Assembly: GCA_028290285.1 (NCBI GenBank)
Contig: JAQGKD010000059.1
Location: 40,720 to 104,719 of the forward strand
Length of the DNA: 64,000 nucleotides
From: Hyphomicrobiales bacterium
GTDB lineage: Bacteria > Pseudomonadota > Alphaproteobacteria > Rhizobiales > Beijerinckiaceae
Direction: 5' to 3'
The position numbers and the translations under genes were made by a program. Positions 34,032-43,228 of this stretch are shown piece by piece; position 1 is the first letter of the stretch; each line of letters starts with the position of its first letter. The notes beneath the pieces were generated by a model. It made no database searches, had not been told where the DNA came from, and was given only the letters and a program-made list of their open reading frames with translations.

Positions 34032-34871
34032 ATGCACCCTTCCCTGACGTTGCGCGGCGGCGTCCTGTCCCTCCTGATACTGGTGCTGTTTCTCGCGACC
34101 TGGCACGTCGCGACGCGCGGCTCGTCCTCCGTCGCGCAGATGGATCCTGAATATGCCAAGCTGATGGGCCTCACGGCGACGACAGGAAAATCTGCCATGC
34201 CGGGGCCGCTCGACGTCGGCGCCAAATTGCTAGAGCATCTGAGCCACCCCTTCTACGACAACGGCCCGAACGACAAGGGGCTGGGCATCCAGCTCGCCTA
34301 CTCTCTCGGGCGCGTCCTGCTCGGCTACGCACTCGCCGTCGCTGTTGCTGTGCCGGGCGGATTTCTCATCGGCATGTCGCCCCTGATGAGCCGCGCGCTC
34401 AATCCGTTCATCCAGATCATGAAGCCGATTTCGCCTCTGGCGTGGATGCCCCTCGCGCTCTACACGATCAAGGATTCCAGCATTTCCGCGATCTTCGTGA
34501 TCTTCATCTGCTCGCTCTGGCCGATGCTCATCAACACCGCATTCGGCGTCGCGAGCGTGCGCAAGGAATGGCTGAATGTCGCGCGCACACTCGAGGTTCC
34601 GCCGATCCGCCGCGCCTTCACGGTGATCCTGCCCGCGGCCGCGCCGACCATTCTGACGGGCATGCGCATTTCCATCGGCATCGCGTGGCTCGTCATCGTC
34701 GCCGCCGAAATGCTCGTGGGCGGCACGGGCATCGGCTATTTCGTCTGGAACGAGTGGAACAACCTGTCGATCACGAACGTGATCATCTCGATCCTCGTGA
34801 TCGGCTTCGTCGGCATGCTGCTCGACCAGGTTCTGGCCCGCGTCGCCTATCTCGTCACCTATCCGGATTGA
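34032..34871 (+). CDS. ABC transporter permease, NrtB/CynB type
   Basis: 279 aa from MHPSLTLRGGVLSL, after GAGGACCAAGACGA. Several hydrophobic segments and the binding-protein-dependent permease EAA loop (NVARTLEVPPIRRAFTVILP) mark an inner-membrane importer subunit; a long loop after the first helix (MDPEYAKLMGLTATTG) is typical of nitrate/cyanate/bicarbonate permeases. It translocates the ligand delivered by the receptor at 32520. Confidence 0.9.
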   Translation: MHPSLTLRGGVLSLLILVLFLATWHVATRGSSSVAQMDPEYAKLMGLTATTGKSAMPGPLDVGAKLLEHLSHPFYDNGPNDKGLGIQLAYSLGRVLLGYALAVAVAVPGGFLIGMSPLMSRALNPFIQIMKPISPLAWMPLALYTIKDSSISAIFVIFICSLWPMLINTAFGVASVRKEWLNVARTLEVPPIRRAFTVILPAAAPTILTGMRISIGIAWLVIVAAEMLVGGTGIGYFVWNEWNNLSITNVIISILVIGFVGMLLDQVLARVAYLVTYPD

Positions 34872-34875
34872 TCCC

Positions 34876-35766
34876 ATGGCCGAGCGCTTCATCTCGATCG
34901 AGTCGATCGCCCGTCACTATCCCCAGGCCGGCGGCGGCATGACTACGATTTTCGACGATCTCTGGTTCTCCATGAACAAGGGCGAATTCTCCTGCATCAT
35001 CGGCCATTCCGGCTGCGGCAAGACCACTGTGCTCAACATTCTCGCCGGGCTGGATTTGCCCGACGAGGGCGTGGCCGTCGTCGACGGCAGGGCCATCGAA
35101 GGGCCCTCGCTCGACCGCGCCGTCATCTTCCAGAGCCACGCGCTGCTTCCGTGGCGCAGCGTCATCGGCAACGTCGGCTATGCCGTCTCCTCGCGCTGGC
35201 GCGACTGGAGCAGGGAGAAAGTGCGCGCGCAGGCGCAGCGTTTCATCGAACTCGTCGGCCTCAAGGGCAATGAGAACAAGAAGCCCTCGGAACTCTCCGG
35301 CGGCATGAAGCAGCGTGTCGGCATTGCCCGCGCGCTCTCTATCGAACCCAAGATCCTGCTGATGGACGAGCCTTTCTCCGCGCTCGACGCCCTCACGCGA
35401 GGCACGCTGCAGGACGAAGTGCGCCGCATCTGCATCGACACGGGCCAGACGGCCTTCATGATCACGCATGATGTGGACGAGGCGATCTATCTCGCGGACC
35501 GCATCGTACTCATGACCAACGGCCCCGGCGCGATGATCGCCGAGATCGTCGAAAACCCGCTGCCGCGCGACCGCCGCCGCATCGATATTCACAAGCATCC
35601 GGATTATTATGCCCTGCGCAACCACCTGATCGACTTCCTCGTCAGCCGCTCGCGCAGCTTCAAGGACGAGATCCCGCCGGGGTACCAGAAACGCCATCCC
35701 CCCGTCGTGCGCCCAACAGCGACGCCCGCCGAGCCCGATGACGGAACCACCCGCCAGGTCGCCTGA
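34876..35766 (+). CDS. ABC transporter ATPase, NrtD/CynD type
   Basis: 296 aa. Walker A GHSGCGKTT, Q-loop FQSHALLPWRSV, signature LSGGMKQR, Walker B ILLMDEPFSALD and switch His (MITHDVDEAIYL) are complete. PHALLPW and MTNGPGA segments match the nitrate/taurine/cyanate subfamily. It starts 4 bp after the permease stop and powers the importer. Confidence 0.94.
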   Translation: MAERFISIESIARHYPQAGGGMTTIFDDLWFSMNKGEFSCIIGHSGCGKTTVLNILAGLDLPDEGVAVVDGRAIEGPSLDRAVIFQSHALLPWRSVIGNVGYAVSSRWRDWSREKVRAQAQRFIELVGLKGNENKKPSELSGGMKQRVGIARALSIEPKILLMDEPFSALDALTRGTLQDEVRRICIDTGQTAFMITHDVDEAIYLADRIVLMTNGPGAMIAEIVENPLPRDRRRIDIHKHPDYYALRNHLIDFLVSRSRSFKDEIPPGYQKRHPPVVRPTATPAEPDDGTTRQVA

Positions 35767-35799
35767 CAATCAAATCGCCTTACAATTTTGGAGGAAGCA

Positions 35800-36288
35800 A
35801 TGAAGCGCGAAGAACTCACCGAGAAGATACTCGACATCAAGCGCGAAAAGGGCTGGAGCTGGGCTCACATCTGCACCGAGATCGGCGGCATGTCGCCGAT
35901 CCTCATCACGGGCGCGCTGCTCGGCCAGATGAAGCTCGTCAAGCCGCTCGCCGCCAAGGCAGCTGCCCTCTTCGGCCTCTCGGAAGCTGAAGAGCGCATG
36001 CTCAACGAAGTACCCTATCGCGGCACGGGCACCCCCATGCCGCCGACGGACCCGCTGATCTACCGCTTCTACGAACTGGTCATGGTCAACGGCCCGGCGT
36101 GGAAGGCCCTGATCGAAGAGCAGTTCGGCGACGGCATCATGTCCGCCATCGACTTCAACATGGACTTCGAGCGCGAACCCAACCCTAAGGGCGACCGCGT
36201 TCGCATCACCATGTCGGGCAAGTTCCTGCCATTCAAATATTACGAGAACGAACAGGGCATCCCGGATTACGGCTTCAAGGAAGAGTAA
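35800..36288 (+). CDS. cynS: Cyanate hydratase (cyanase)
   Basis: 162 aa from MKREELTEKILDIKREK, with TTGGAGGAAGCA upstream. Cyanase converts cyanate and bicarbonate to carbamate, which breaks down to ammonia and CO2. The N-terminal helical domain (KGWSWAHICTEIGGMSP) and the C-terminal catalytic part are complete; the conserved Arg and Glu lie in YRFYELVMVNG and the Ser in GDGIMSAIDF. Length matches the family (about 150-160). It is the last gene of the transporter operon, so imported cyanate would be used as nitrogen source or detoxified. Confidence 0.97.
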   Translation: MKREELTEKILDIKREKGWSWAHICTEIGGMSPILITGALLGQMKLVKPLAAKAAALFGLSEAEERMLNEVPYRGTGTPMPPTDPLIYRFYELVMVNGPAWKALIEEQFGDGIMSAIDFNMDFEREPNPKGDRVRITMSGKFLPFKYYENEQGIPDYGFKEE

Positions 36289-36308
36289 GGCGACAAGGCC
36301 GGTTGCCT

Positions 36309-36389
36309 TCATCGCGGGTTTAGCGAAGCAATCCAGTGCGCTCCTGCGAGTCCTGGATTGCTTCGGCACTCACGCTCCTCGCAATGACG
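36309..36389. repeat. Palindromic intergenic repeat, copy 3
   Basis: Left arm AGCGAAGCAATCCAG and right arm CTGGATTGCTTCGG, ending CTCGCAATGACG. It lies between the convergent cynS gene and the amino-acid permease gene and may mark both transcript ends. Confidence 0.83.
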
Positions 36390-36396
36390 CTGCCCC

Positions 36397-37050
36397 TCAG
36401 TGCCCCTTCACAACCATCCGCCTCTCCAGCGCCTTCGCGCCGAGCGACAACGGGTAGCACAAGACAAAGTAGAACAACGCCACGAACCCATAGATCCGGA
36501 ACGCGTCGAAGGTGGCGTTCACGATCACCGTGCCGGCCTTGGTCAGCTCGACAAAGCCGATGACCGAGGCCAGCGCGGTTCCTTTCACCACCTGCACGGA
36601 AAAGCCGACAGTCGGCGCCACGCCGACACGAAGCGCCTGCGGCAGAATGATGAAACGCATCTGCTGCCAGCGGGTCAGTGCGAGGGATTTGGCGCCTTCC
36701 CATTGTCCGCGCGGCACCGACTGGATCGCCCCACGCCAGATCTCGGCGAGAAATGCGCTCGTATAAAGCGTCAGCGCGAGGGACGCCGCCGCCAGCGGCG
36801 AGACATCCAGCCCCAGTAGCGCAAGGCCGAAAAACGCCAGGAACAATTGCACGAGCAGCGGCGTACCCTGCAACACCGCGATATAGATGCGCGACGCATA
36901 ATTGGTCGCCCGCCCCTCCGAGATGCGCCCCATCGTGACGACGCCCGCAACGAGCCCGCCACTGATGAAGGCGATCAGCGACAGCAGCACGGTCCAGTGC
37001 GCCGCAAGCAGCAGGTTGCGCAATATGTCCCAGAGTGTGAACTCGATCAT
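36397..37050 (-). CDS. Polar amino-acid ABC transporter permease
   Basis: 217 aa from MIEFTLWDILRN. Four to five hydrophobic segments and the EAA-type loop (GQWEGAKSLALTRWQQMRF, IILPQALRV) are standard for HisM/GlnP-family permeases. Its ATG overlaps the stop of the preceding permease gene (ATGA at 37047-37050). A longer frame upstream to 37794 is a shadow of that gene. Confidence 0.9.
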   Translation of the reverse strand: MIEFTLWDILRNLLLAAHWTVLLSLIAFISGGLVAGVVTMGRISEGRATNYASRIYIAVLQGTPLLVQLFLAFFGLALLGLDVSPLAAASLALTLYTSAFLAEIWRGAIQSVPRGQWEGAKSLALTRWQQMRFIILPQALRVGVAPTVGFSVQVVKGTALASVIGFVELTKAGTVIVNATFDAFRIYGFVALFYFVLCYPLSLGAKALERRMVVKGH

Positions 37051-37715
37051 CTGTGGTGCTCCGCATAGGCGAAGACTTTTCGGCCGACCGCCGCAAACAA
37101 TTGCTGGAAGCCCACGGCCAGCAACAGGTAAATCATGGCGACGACGAGCGTCGTCTCGAAGGCGCGGAAATTGCGCGATTGGATGTAGCTGCCGACATAG
37201 GTCAGCTCCTCCACCGCGATCTGCGACACGACGGACGAGCCGAGCAGGATGATGATGAACTGGCTGGTCAATGCCGGATAGACTTTTTGCAAGGCAGGCA
37301 CCAGAACCACTAGCCGGAATGTCTGGAAGCGCGTCAATCCGAGGCTGAACCCTGCCTCCCATGAGCCGCGCCCGATCGAATCGAGACCTGCCCGAATGAT
37401 CTCTGTCGAATAGCCCCCGAGATTGAGCGACATCGCGAGCAAAGCCGCCTCGGTACTGCCCATCCGCACCCCGAGCCGCGGCAGGCCGAAGAAGACGAAA
37501 AACAATTGCACGATGAACGGCGTGTTGCGGATCGTCTCCACATAGATGCCGGCCAGCCAGCGCGCGGCGGCAAAATGCGACCGTCGCCCGGCTGCGCCCA
37601 GAATCCCGAGGAACAGGCCTGCACATATGGCCGCTACCGACAGCCCGACTGTGAGCGCTGCCCCTTTCAGGAACAGCGCCCCGTTGTCGGTGAAATCGGT
37701 GAGCGCGAGTTGCAC
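37047..37715 (-). CDS. Polar amino-acid ABC transporter permease
   Basis: About 222 aa from a GTG at 37715 (GGGCGGGGCC upstream); a GTG at 37769 inside the preceding gene is an alternative giving 240 aa. HisM/GlnP-type permease with the motif GRGSWEAGFSLGLTRFQTF and VVLVPALQKVYPAL. It works as a pair with the permease at 36397, fed by the receptor at 37730-38527. Confidence 0.88.
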   Translation of the reverse strand: MQLALTDFTDNGALFLKGAALTVGLSVAAICAGLFLGILGAAGRRSHFAAARWLAGIYVETIRNTPFIVQLFFVFFGLPRLGVRMGSTEAALLAMSLNLGGYSTEIIRAGLDSIGRGSWEAGFSLGLTRFQTFRLVVLVPALQKVYPALTSQFIIILLGSSVVSQIAVEELTYVGSYIQSRNFRAFETTLVVAMIYLLLAVGFQQLFAAVGRKVFAYAEHHR

Positions 37716-37729
37716 GGCCCCGCCCGCGA

Positions 37730-38527
37730 TCAGGTCGGCAAATCGGCCGGGATCGGCGCGCCGAGCCACTTCTTCGAGATCGCGTCGAGGCCACCGTCGC
37801 CGCGCGCCTTCTTGATGATGGCGTTGACCATTTCGAGCAGCTTGGGCTCTTCCTTGGCGAGCCCGATGAAGCAGGGCGAGTCCTTGATGACGAACTTCGG
37901 CTCCGGACGCGTCGGCGGGTTGCGCTCCAGAATCGCAGCCGCCACGACGTTGCCAGTCGCGATCAGCGCCACCTGGCCGGAGAGAAAGGCGGAAATCGTC
38001 GTGTTGTTGTCCTCGAAGCGGCGGACATTCGCATCCGCCGGGACGATCTTGGACAATTCGAGATCTTCAAGCGCGCCACGTGTCACCCCGATCGTCTTGC
38101 CCGACAGGTCCGCCGCGCTGGCGACCTTTGCCGCAGCGGGACCGAACACGCCGGAGTAGAAGGGCGCATAGGCTACGGTGAAGTCGATGGCCTTCTCGCG
38201 GTCGGGGTTTTTGCCGAGGCTCGAAATGATGAGATCGACCTTCTTCGTCTGCAAATAAGGCAGGCGATTTGCACTCGTGACAGGCACGAGTTCGAGCTTC
38301 ACGCCCATTTCCTTGGCGATCAGCGCCGCTGTGTCGATATCGTACCCACGCGGCTGCATGTCGGTCCCGACCGAACCGAAGGGCGGGAAATCTTGAGGGA
38401 CAGCAACCCTGAGCACCTTGTTCTTGAGTATATCGTCGAGCGCATCGGCTCTTGCGGCGACACTGGCGAGGGCTGACAGGCAGACGACCAGTCCGGTGAG
38501 CGTCAAGCGGCGTATAGCAGAGAGCAT
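37730..38527 (-). CDS. Periplasmic amino-acid-binding protein (PBP3 family)
   Basis: 265 aa; AGGAGGAACCG precedes the ATG. A signal peptide (LTLTGLVVCLSALASVAARA) precedes a cluster-3 receptor: VLRVAVPQDFPPFGSVG, GYDIDTAALIAKEMGV, and KVDLIISSLGKNPDREKAIDF with the amino-acid-contact Arg. It starts an operon receptor-permease-permease. No ATPase gene follows; the convergent cyn operon ends instead, so the ATPase must be encoded elsewhere. Confidence 0.92.
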   Translation of the reverse strand: MLSAIRRLTLTGLVVCLSALASVAARADALDDILKNKVLRVAVPQDFPPFGSVGTDMQPRGYDIDTAALIAKEMGVKLELVPVTSANRLPYLQTKKVDLIISSLGKNPDREKAIDFTVAYAPFYSGVFGPAAAKVASAADLSGKTIGVTRGALEDLELSKIVPADANVRRFEDNNTTISAFLSGQVALIATGNVVAAAILERNPPTRPEPKFVIKDSPCFIGLAKEEPKLLEMVNAIIKKARGDGGLDAISKKWLGAPIPADLPT

Positions 38528-38862
38528 CGGTTCCTCCTGATCAATGCTCAGGCAGAAGCAACCCTGATGCCACCCTCCCGTCCCAGCGCCACCCGCTTCG
38601 CACCTGCGAAAAGATTAGCAATGCGTTAATCGCAGGTGTCTGGCGACGATTCGACCCGGCTTTGGGCGCGCTTCACAGGTCACAAACGCTTTACCGCGTC
38701 CAATATGTTACATTGGCCTCTGACGCACAGGAATTGGCATGCACTTGACGCATACCTGCCTCCCGAAGAAGCCCACTGCTCAGCCCCGTCCATTCGTATA
38801 TATTGCAATGCATCAAACGACCCGCGCCGTCCCTCCCCGGCGCAGCCAAAGGACCCCGTACC
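38528..38862. other. Divergent intergenic region
   Basis: 335 bp between the amino-acid receptor (leftward) and the DUF1127 gene (rightward). It holds no convincing gene. An AT-rich TATATATT at 38797-38804 could be the -10 region for the DUF1127 gene; no good -35 is seen. No operator is recognised. Confidence 0.4.
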
Positions 38863-39018
38863 GTGACACTCAAGACCATCTCCGCGAAGCTCAACGCCTG
38901 GCGCCGCTACCGTGCTTCACTTCGCGAGCTTTATAGCCTGACCGACCGTGAGTTGGGCGACCTCGGAATTTCCCGCTGGGAAATCGACGACGTGGCCCGC
39001 CGCAGCGCCGGTCTCTGA
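38863..39018 (+). CDS. Small DUF1127 protein
   Basis: 51 aa from a GTG at 38863 (AAAGGACC upstream). DUF1127 hallmarks are clear: WRRYRASLRELYSLTDRELG and DLGISRWEIDDVAR. These Arg-rich small proteins occur in several copies in alphaproteobacteria and influence phosphate, carbon or RNA metabolism. A strong terminator follows at 39061, so it forms its own transcript. Confidence 0.88.
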   Translation: MTLKTISAKLNAWRRYRASLRELYSLTDRELGDLGISRWEIDDVARRSAGL

Positions 39019-39060
39019 CACCCAGGTTCAGGACGAGGACCCTCCGCCTCGCTCCCCAGT

Positions 39061-39098
39061 GAAAACGCCCGCCGGATCCTCCCCCGGCGGGCGTTTTC
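39061..39098 (+). terminator. Rho-independent terminator
   Basis: GAAAACGCCCGCCGG pairs perfectly over 15 bp with CCGGCGGGCGTTTTC around an 8-nt loop (ATCCTCCC); the 3' arm ends in TTTTC then TGTTT. It lies 42 bp after the DUF1127 stop. Confidence 0.88.
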
Positions 39099-39155
39099 TG
39101 TTTGGCATGCACCCATCTCTTGCAGCGCACGGAGCGCCTGCCTATGGTCCCGCGC

Positions 39156-40580
39156 ATGTCAAACACCACATCGAAATTCGCACCTGTCCACGTCATCGGC
39201 GGCGGTCTCGCCGGCTCGGAAGCTGCCTGGCAGATCGCCCGGGCCGGCGTGCCGGTCATCCTCCATGAAATGCGCCCCGTGCGCGGCACCGAGGCGCATC
39301 ACACGGACCAGCTGGCGGAGCTCGTCTGTTCCAATTCGTTCCGCTCGGACGAGGCCACGACCAATGCAGTCGGCCTCATCCATCGCGAAATGCGCCGAAT
39401 GGATTCGGTCATCATGGCCTGCGCCGATCGCAACCAGGTGCCGGCCGGAGGCGCGCTGGCCGTCGACCGCGAGGGTTTCGCTTGTGCCGTCACCCAGACG
39501 CTCGAGGCGCACCCGCTCATCACCATCCAGCGCGAGGAAGTCGCCGGTCTGCCCCCGGCCGAGTGGGACAATGTCATCGTGGCGACCGGCCCCCTGACAT
39601 CCGCGGCGCTCGCCGCCGCCATCGGTGAGCGCACCGGCGAGGACCAGTTGGCCTTTTTCGACGCGATTGCGCCCATCGTTCATTTCGAGTCCATCGACAT
39701 GAGCAAGGCCTGGTTCCAATCGCGCTACGACAAGATGGGCCCCGGCGGCACGGGCGCGGACTACATAAATTGCCCCCTCGACAAGGAGCAATACGAGGCC
39801 TTCCTGGACGCGCTCATCGCGGGCGAGAAGACCAGCTTCAAGGAGTGGGAGGGCACACCCTATTTCGACGGCTGCCTGCCCGTCGAAGTCATGGCGGAAC
39901 GGGGACGCGAGACCCTGCGCTACGGCCCGATGAAGCCGGTCGGTCTCACCAACCCGCACAACCCGACCGTCAAGGCCTATGGCATCGTCCAGCTGCGGCA
40001 GGACAATGCGCTCGGCACGCTCTACAACATGGTCGGCTTCCAGACGAAGCTGAAATGGGGTGAGCAGCAGCGCGTTTTCCGAAGCATTCCGGGGCTCGAG
40101 AACGCCGAATTCGCCCGCCTCGGCGGCCTGCATCGCAATACCTATCTGAACTCACCCAAGGTGCTCGACAAGCTGCTGCGCCTGAAGGCTGAACCGCGCC
40201 TGCGTTTCGCAGGCCAGATCACGGGCTGCGAAGGCTATGTGGAAAGCGCCGCCGTCGGCCTCGTCGCTGGACGCATGGCCGCCGCAGAACGGCTGGGTCA
40301 CCCCTTCGAGCAGCCGCCCTCCACGACCGCCATTGGCGCCCTGCTGAACCACATCACGGGCGGCCACATCGAGGTGATCGACGGCGGCCCGCGCTCGTTC
40401 CAGCCGATGAACGTGAATTTCGGCCTGTTCCCGCCTCTGACCGAGGCCGTGAAGGCAGAGGACGGGCGCAAGCTCAAGGGACCGGAGAAGTCGGTCTATC
40501 GCAAGAAGGCCATGTCGGAGCGGGCGCGGCTCGATCTGGAGACGTGGCTCACGGGAGCTGCTCGGGTTGCACAGACCTGA
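39156..40580 (+). CDS. trmFO: Methylenetetrahydrofolate--tRNA-(uracil-5)-methyltransferase
   Basis: 474 aa from [20 protein letters not shown]. The FAD-binding [59 protein letters not shown] and [11 protein letters not shown] segments identify TrmFO, which makes ribothymidine at position 54 of tRNA using folate. The start is one of several in-frame ATGs (39102, 39144, 39156); 39156 matches the family start closely, though its Shine-Dalgarno is weak. Confidence 0.95.
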   Translation: MSNTTSKFAPVHVIGGGLAGSEAAWQIARAGVPVILHEMRPVRGTEAHHTDQLAELVCSNSFRSDEATTNAVGLIHREMRRMDSVIMACADRNQVPAGGALAVDREGFACAVTQTLEAHPLITIQREEVAGLPPAEWDNVIVATGPLTSAALAAAIGERTGEDQLAFFDAIAPIVHFESIDMSKAWFQSRYDKMGPGGTGADYINCPLDKEQYEAFLDALIAGEKTSFKEWEGTPYFDGCLPVEVMAERGRETLRYGPMKPVGLTNPHNPTVKAYGIVQLRQDNALGTLYNMVGFQTKLKWGEQQRVFRSIPGLENAEFARLGGLHRNTYLNSPKVLDKLLRLKAEPRLRFAGQITGCEGYVESAAVGLVAGRMAAAERLGHPFEQPPSTTAIGALLNHITGGHIEVIDGGPRSFQPMNVNFGLFPPLTEAVKAEDGRKLKGPEKSVYRKKAMSERARLDLETWLTGAARVAQT

Positions 40581-40914
40581 TGTCGGCCACCCAAAACGGA
40601 TCCGGCACGCCTTGGCGCCCATCGGGATGGACCTTAAAAAGATCGTATACGGTGCTTGGCGGAGGCGCCACCCTTTAATCGCGACGCCGAAAGCCCAAGC
40701 TTGAGCTTCGCCTTGAATGCGATGTCAGAATTGTAAGAGGCCGGGATGCAAGCGGGATTGTTGTCGTCTTCCCGATGCATCCCACGCGCATGAACGTGGC
40801 TTGAGGCGAATTTTGTAGGCTTTCGATCACTCAGGCCGACCTCGAAGGCTGCGCGCCATGGCCAATAAGGCTGGACTTCTCGCCCTTGCAACCGGGGAGG
40901 CGCCACCGCCCGCG
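40581..40914. other. Intergenic region between convergent genes
   Basis: 334 bp between trmFO and the phytoene-synthase-family gene. A 106-codon frame on the minus strand (40634-40954) overlaps the latter and has no recognisable family, Shine-Dalgarno or compositional support. No terminator with a U-tract or repeat of the two families was found. Confidence 0.45.
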
Positions 40915-41787
40915 TCAGCCCCCCAGAGCCCTCGCCTGCCGCCACAGCGCCCATAGGCGCCGCCCTGCAGACAGCTGGACAGGAGTCTTGAACGGCTCGT
41001 AATCGCGTGTCTCCATCTGCCGCAGATATGGCTCGACGAGCCCGAGCGGCATCAATGCTGCGCGCGCTTCGGGCAAAAGTTGTGGAGCAGCCTGCAGGGC
41101 CGCGGCCAGATGACTCCGCGCATTGTGCCGTATCTCCGCGAGCGCGTCGCGCAAGGCTGGGGTCGCCTGCCCGCGCAACACATCTTCGCGCGTGAGGCCG
41201 TGCCCCGCGAGGACGTCGGCAGGCAGATAGAGCTGTCCGCGCGCCGCGTGCCAGGGCAAGGCGCGCAACAGTCCGGTCAGCGCATAGGCCACCCCACCAT
41301 GCCCCACGGCATCCGCGCCGCCCGGCTCCCGGCCTTCGTTAAGGATGAGCGACGCCAGCCGCATCAGCGCGGACGATGTCTCCCCGCAATAGCCCTCGAG
41401 ATCGCCGAGTGTCGGCATCGGGTCGTCATAAAGATCAAAGCTCCGGCCCTCAATGAGATCCTTGAACGCCTGCACCGGCAGATGAAACCGCGAAATGGTG
41501 TCGATCAGCGGGGCGGCGACGGGATGCGCGCTGACATCGCCGCGCCCCGCCCCGCACAGAGCGTCCCGCCACCACTGCATGCGGATCTCGCCCGGCAGTG
41601 GCTCAGAGACGATTTCGCGGATGCGGCCCAGTTCAAGACTGAAGGCATAGAGCGCGTGTAGATACGGGCGTTTGGCATCGGGCGCGAAAAGACAGGCGAG
41701 CCAGCGGTCGCGGTCCTCGGCGCGCAGCAACACGCCGCATTCTTCGTAATGCCCTGCGAGAGAGGGGGAAACCTCGATGCCCGTCAT
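40915..41787 (-). CDS. Squalene/phytoene synthase family protein (NDUFAF6-like)
   Basis: 290 aa. The isoprenoid-synthase fold is seen in RPYLHALYAFSLELGRIREIV, MQWWRDAL, FDLYDDPMPTLGDLEGYCGETSSALMRL broken here at FDLYDDPMPTLGDLEGYC, and ARGQLYLPADVLAGHGL. The second Asp-rich motif of real phytoene synthases is not intact and no carotenoid genes are near. Alphaproteobacterial members of this type are the bacterial counterparts of mitochondrial NDUFAF6, a complex I assembly factor, so a non-catalytic role is possible. Its ATG overlaps the stop of the Mth938-like gene (ATGA). Confidence 0.85.
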   Translation of the reverse strand: MTGIEVSPSLAGHYEECGVLLRAEDRDRWLACLFAPDAKRPYLHALYAFSLELGRIREIVSEPLPGEIRMQWWRDALCGAGRGDVSAHPVAAPLIDTISRFHLPVQAFKDLIEGRSFDLYDDPMPTLGDLEGYCGETSSALMRLASLILNEGREPGGADAVGHGGVAYALTGLLRALPWHAARGQLYLPADVLAGHGLTREDVLRGQATPALRDALAEIRHNARSHLAAALQAAPQLLPEARAALMPLGLVEPYLRQMETRDYEPFKTPVQLSAGRRLWALWRQARALGG

Positions 41788-42176
41788 GCGACCGCCAAAA
41801 GGGCTGCGGCCACGCGGCGCTTTTCCGCGAAGAGAATGTTGTAGGTCGCGATAGCGTGGGTCGTGGCCATGGGATCGAGTGCGATGCCGGCCTGTTTCAG
41901 CCGCGCGCGAAGCTCCGCACGGACGGGCAGAAGCTCGCGCCCCGTGCCGATCAGCAGCAGCTCGATGGAGCCCTCGGGCTCGTCGAGCAAAGGCCCGAGC
42001 GACGCGAAGGTGATCTCGGCGGGGGTCGTCGCGTTCCAGGAATGAATGCCCGAAGGCAGCACCAGCAGCGAGCCGCGATGCGACATGCCGGCAAAGCGAA
42101 AGCCCCCGGCCCCGAACGCCTCTATCTCATGGGCGCCCGGAACGAAGCCCTCGTATTTACGCGTCGAACCAGCCAT
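41784..42176 (-). CDS. Mth938-like (DUF498) protein, NDUFAF3 homologue
   Basis: 130 aa from MAGSTRKYEGFVPG (GAGGCGCAC upstream). The compact domain includes SLLVLPSGIHSWNATTP, ELLLIGTGRE written in the protein as IELLLIGTGRELLPV, and the C-terminal MATTHAIATYNILFAEKRR typical of the family. The mitochondrial relative NDUFAF3 helps assemble complex I. It follows secF, as in many alphaproteobacteria, and overlaps the NDUFAF6-like gene. Confidence 0.87.
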   Translation of the reverse strand: MAGSTRKYEGFVPGAHEIEAFGAGGFRFAGMSHRGSLLVLPSGIHSWNATTPAEITFASLGPLLDEPEGSIELLLIGTGRELLPVRAELRARLKQAGIALDPMATTHAIATYNILFAEKRRVAAALLAVA

Positions 42177-42247
42177 GTGCGCCTCGGGTTGGAACCCGGA
42201 TGTGGGGTCCACCACGAGGATCGCAAGAGCCTGGCGGCAAATGCAGC

Positions 42248-43213
42248 TTAAGCCGCGGCCTTGCGCGCCCTGCCCGGGGACTTTTCGCCGGAATCGCCCT
42301 TGGTCGGCTCGGCGAGATCGCCGGGCCTGACGCCGAGATAGATGAGGATCGGCGAGCAGATGAAGATCGAGGAATAGGTCGCCACGATCACGCCCCACAT
42401 CATCGCCAACGAGAAGGACTGGATGACATGGCCGCCGAAGAAGACGAGCGCCAGCAGCGCCAGCAACGTCGTCGTGGACGTCATGATGGTGCGCGACAGC
42501 ACGGCATTGATCGAGAGATCGATCATGTCTGCAATCGGCAGCTTCTTGTACTTGCGCATCATCTCGCGGATGCGATCGAGCACGACGACCGTCTCGTTCA
42601 GCGAGAGGCCGACGATGGTGAGAATCGCCGCGATGGAGGTGATGTTGAACTCGAGCCCGGTGACGGCGAAGAAGCCGACGGTGAGCAGAAGGTCATGCAT
42701 GGTCGCGATGACGGCCGCGATGGCCAGCTGCCACTCATAGCGGAACCACAGGTAGATCAGCACTGCAATGATCGACAGTACGACGCCGAGCGTGCCCGAC
42801 TGGACGAGTTCGCCCGAGACGCGCGGCCCCACGACTTCGACGCGGCGGAACTCATAGTCATTGCCCAGCGCGCCGCGCACCTTGTCGACCGCCGCCTGCT
42901 GCGCGGAATCGCCGCCCGGCTGCAAGCGAACACGCAGGGTCGCATCCGTATTGCCACCGAAAGCTTGCACTTCCACTTCGCCGAGGCCGAGGCGATCGCC
43001 GAGTGTGCGCAACGACGTGAGATCGGCTGTGCCCGATTTCGCGCGCACCTCGACAAGTGTGCCACCGGCGAAATCGATGCCGAAATTCAGGCCCCATGTC
43101 AGGAACATGACCACGGAGACGATCGAGAGCAGCGCCGAAAACGGATAGCTCATGCGGCGCAGCCGCATGAAGCCGAAGGTCATGTTGTCGGGGGCGAGAC
43201 GGAAGGTTCTCAT
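42248..43213 (-). CDS. secF: Protein translocase subunit SecF
   Basis: 321 aa. Six-helix membrane protein of the SecDF-YajC complex, which uses the proton gradient to help protein export. LNFGIDFAGGTLVEV after the first helix, GLSLNETVVVLDRIRE and FGGHVIQSFSLAM (SecF hallmarks) are present. A Lys-rich tail ends the protein. It follows secD with a 15-bp gap. Confidence 0.96.
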   Translation of the reverse strand: MRTFRLAPDNMTFGFMRLRRMSYPFSALLSIVSVVMFLTWGLNFGIDFAGGTLVEVRAKSGTADLTSLRTLGDRLGLGEVEVQAFGGNTDATLRVRLQPGGDSAQQAAVDKVRGALGNDYEFRRVEVVGPRVSGELVQSGTLGVVLSIIAVLIYLWFRYEWQLAIAAVIATMHDLLLTVGFFAVTGLEFNITSIAAILTIVGLSLNETVVVLDRIREMMRKYKKLPIADMIDLSINAVLSRTIMTSTTTLLALLALVFFGGHVIQSFSLAMMWGVIVATYSSIFICSPILIYLGVRPGDLAEPTKGDSGEKSPGRARKAAA

Positions 43214-43228
43214 GGACGTAGCTTTCGT

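Noticed and set aside
40634..40954. 106-codon minus-strand frame between trmFO and the NDUFAF6-like gene
   Set aside because: Overlaps the conserved gene, no ribosome-binding site and no recognisable family.
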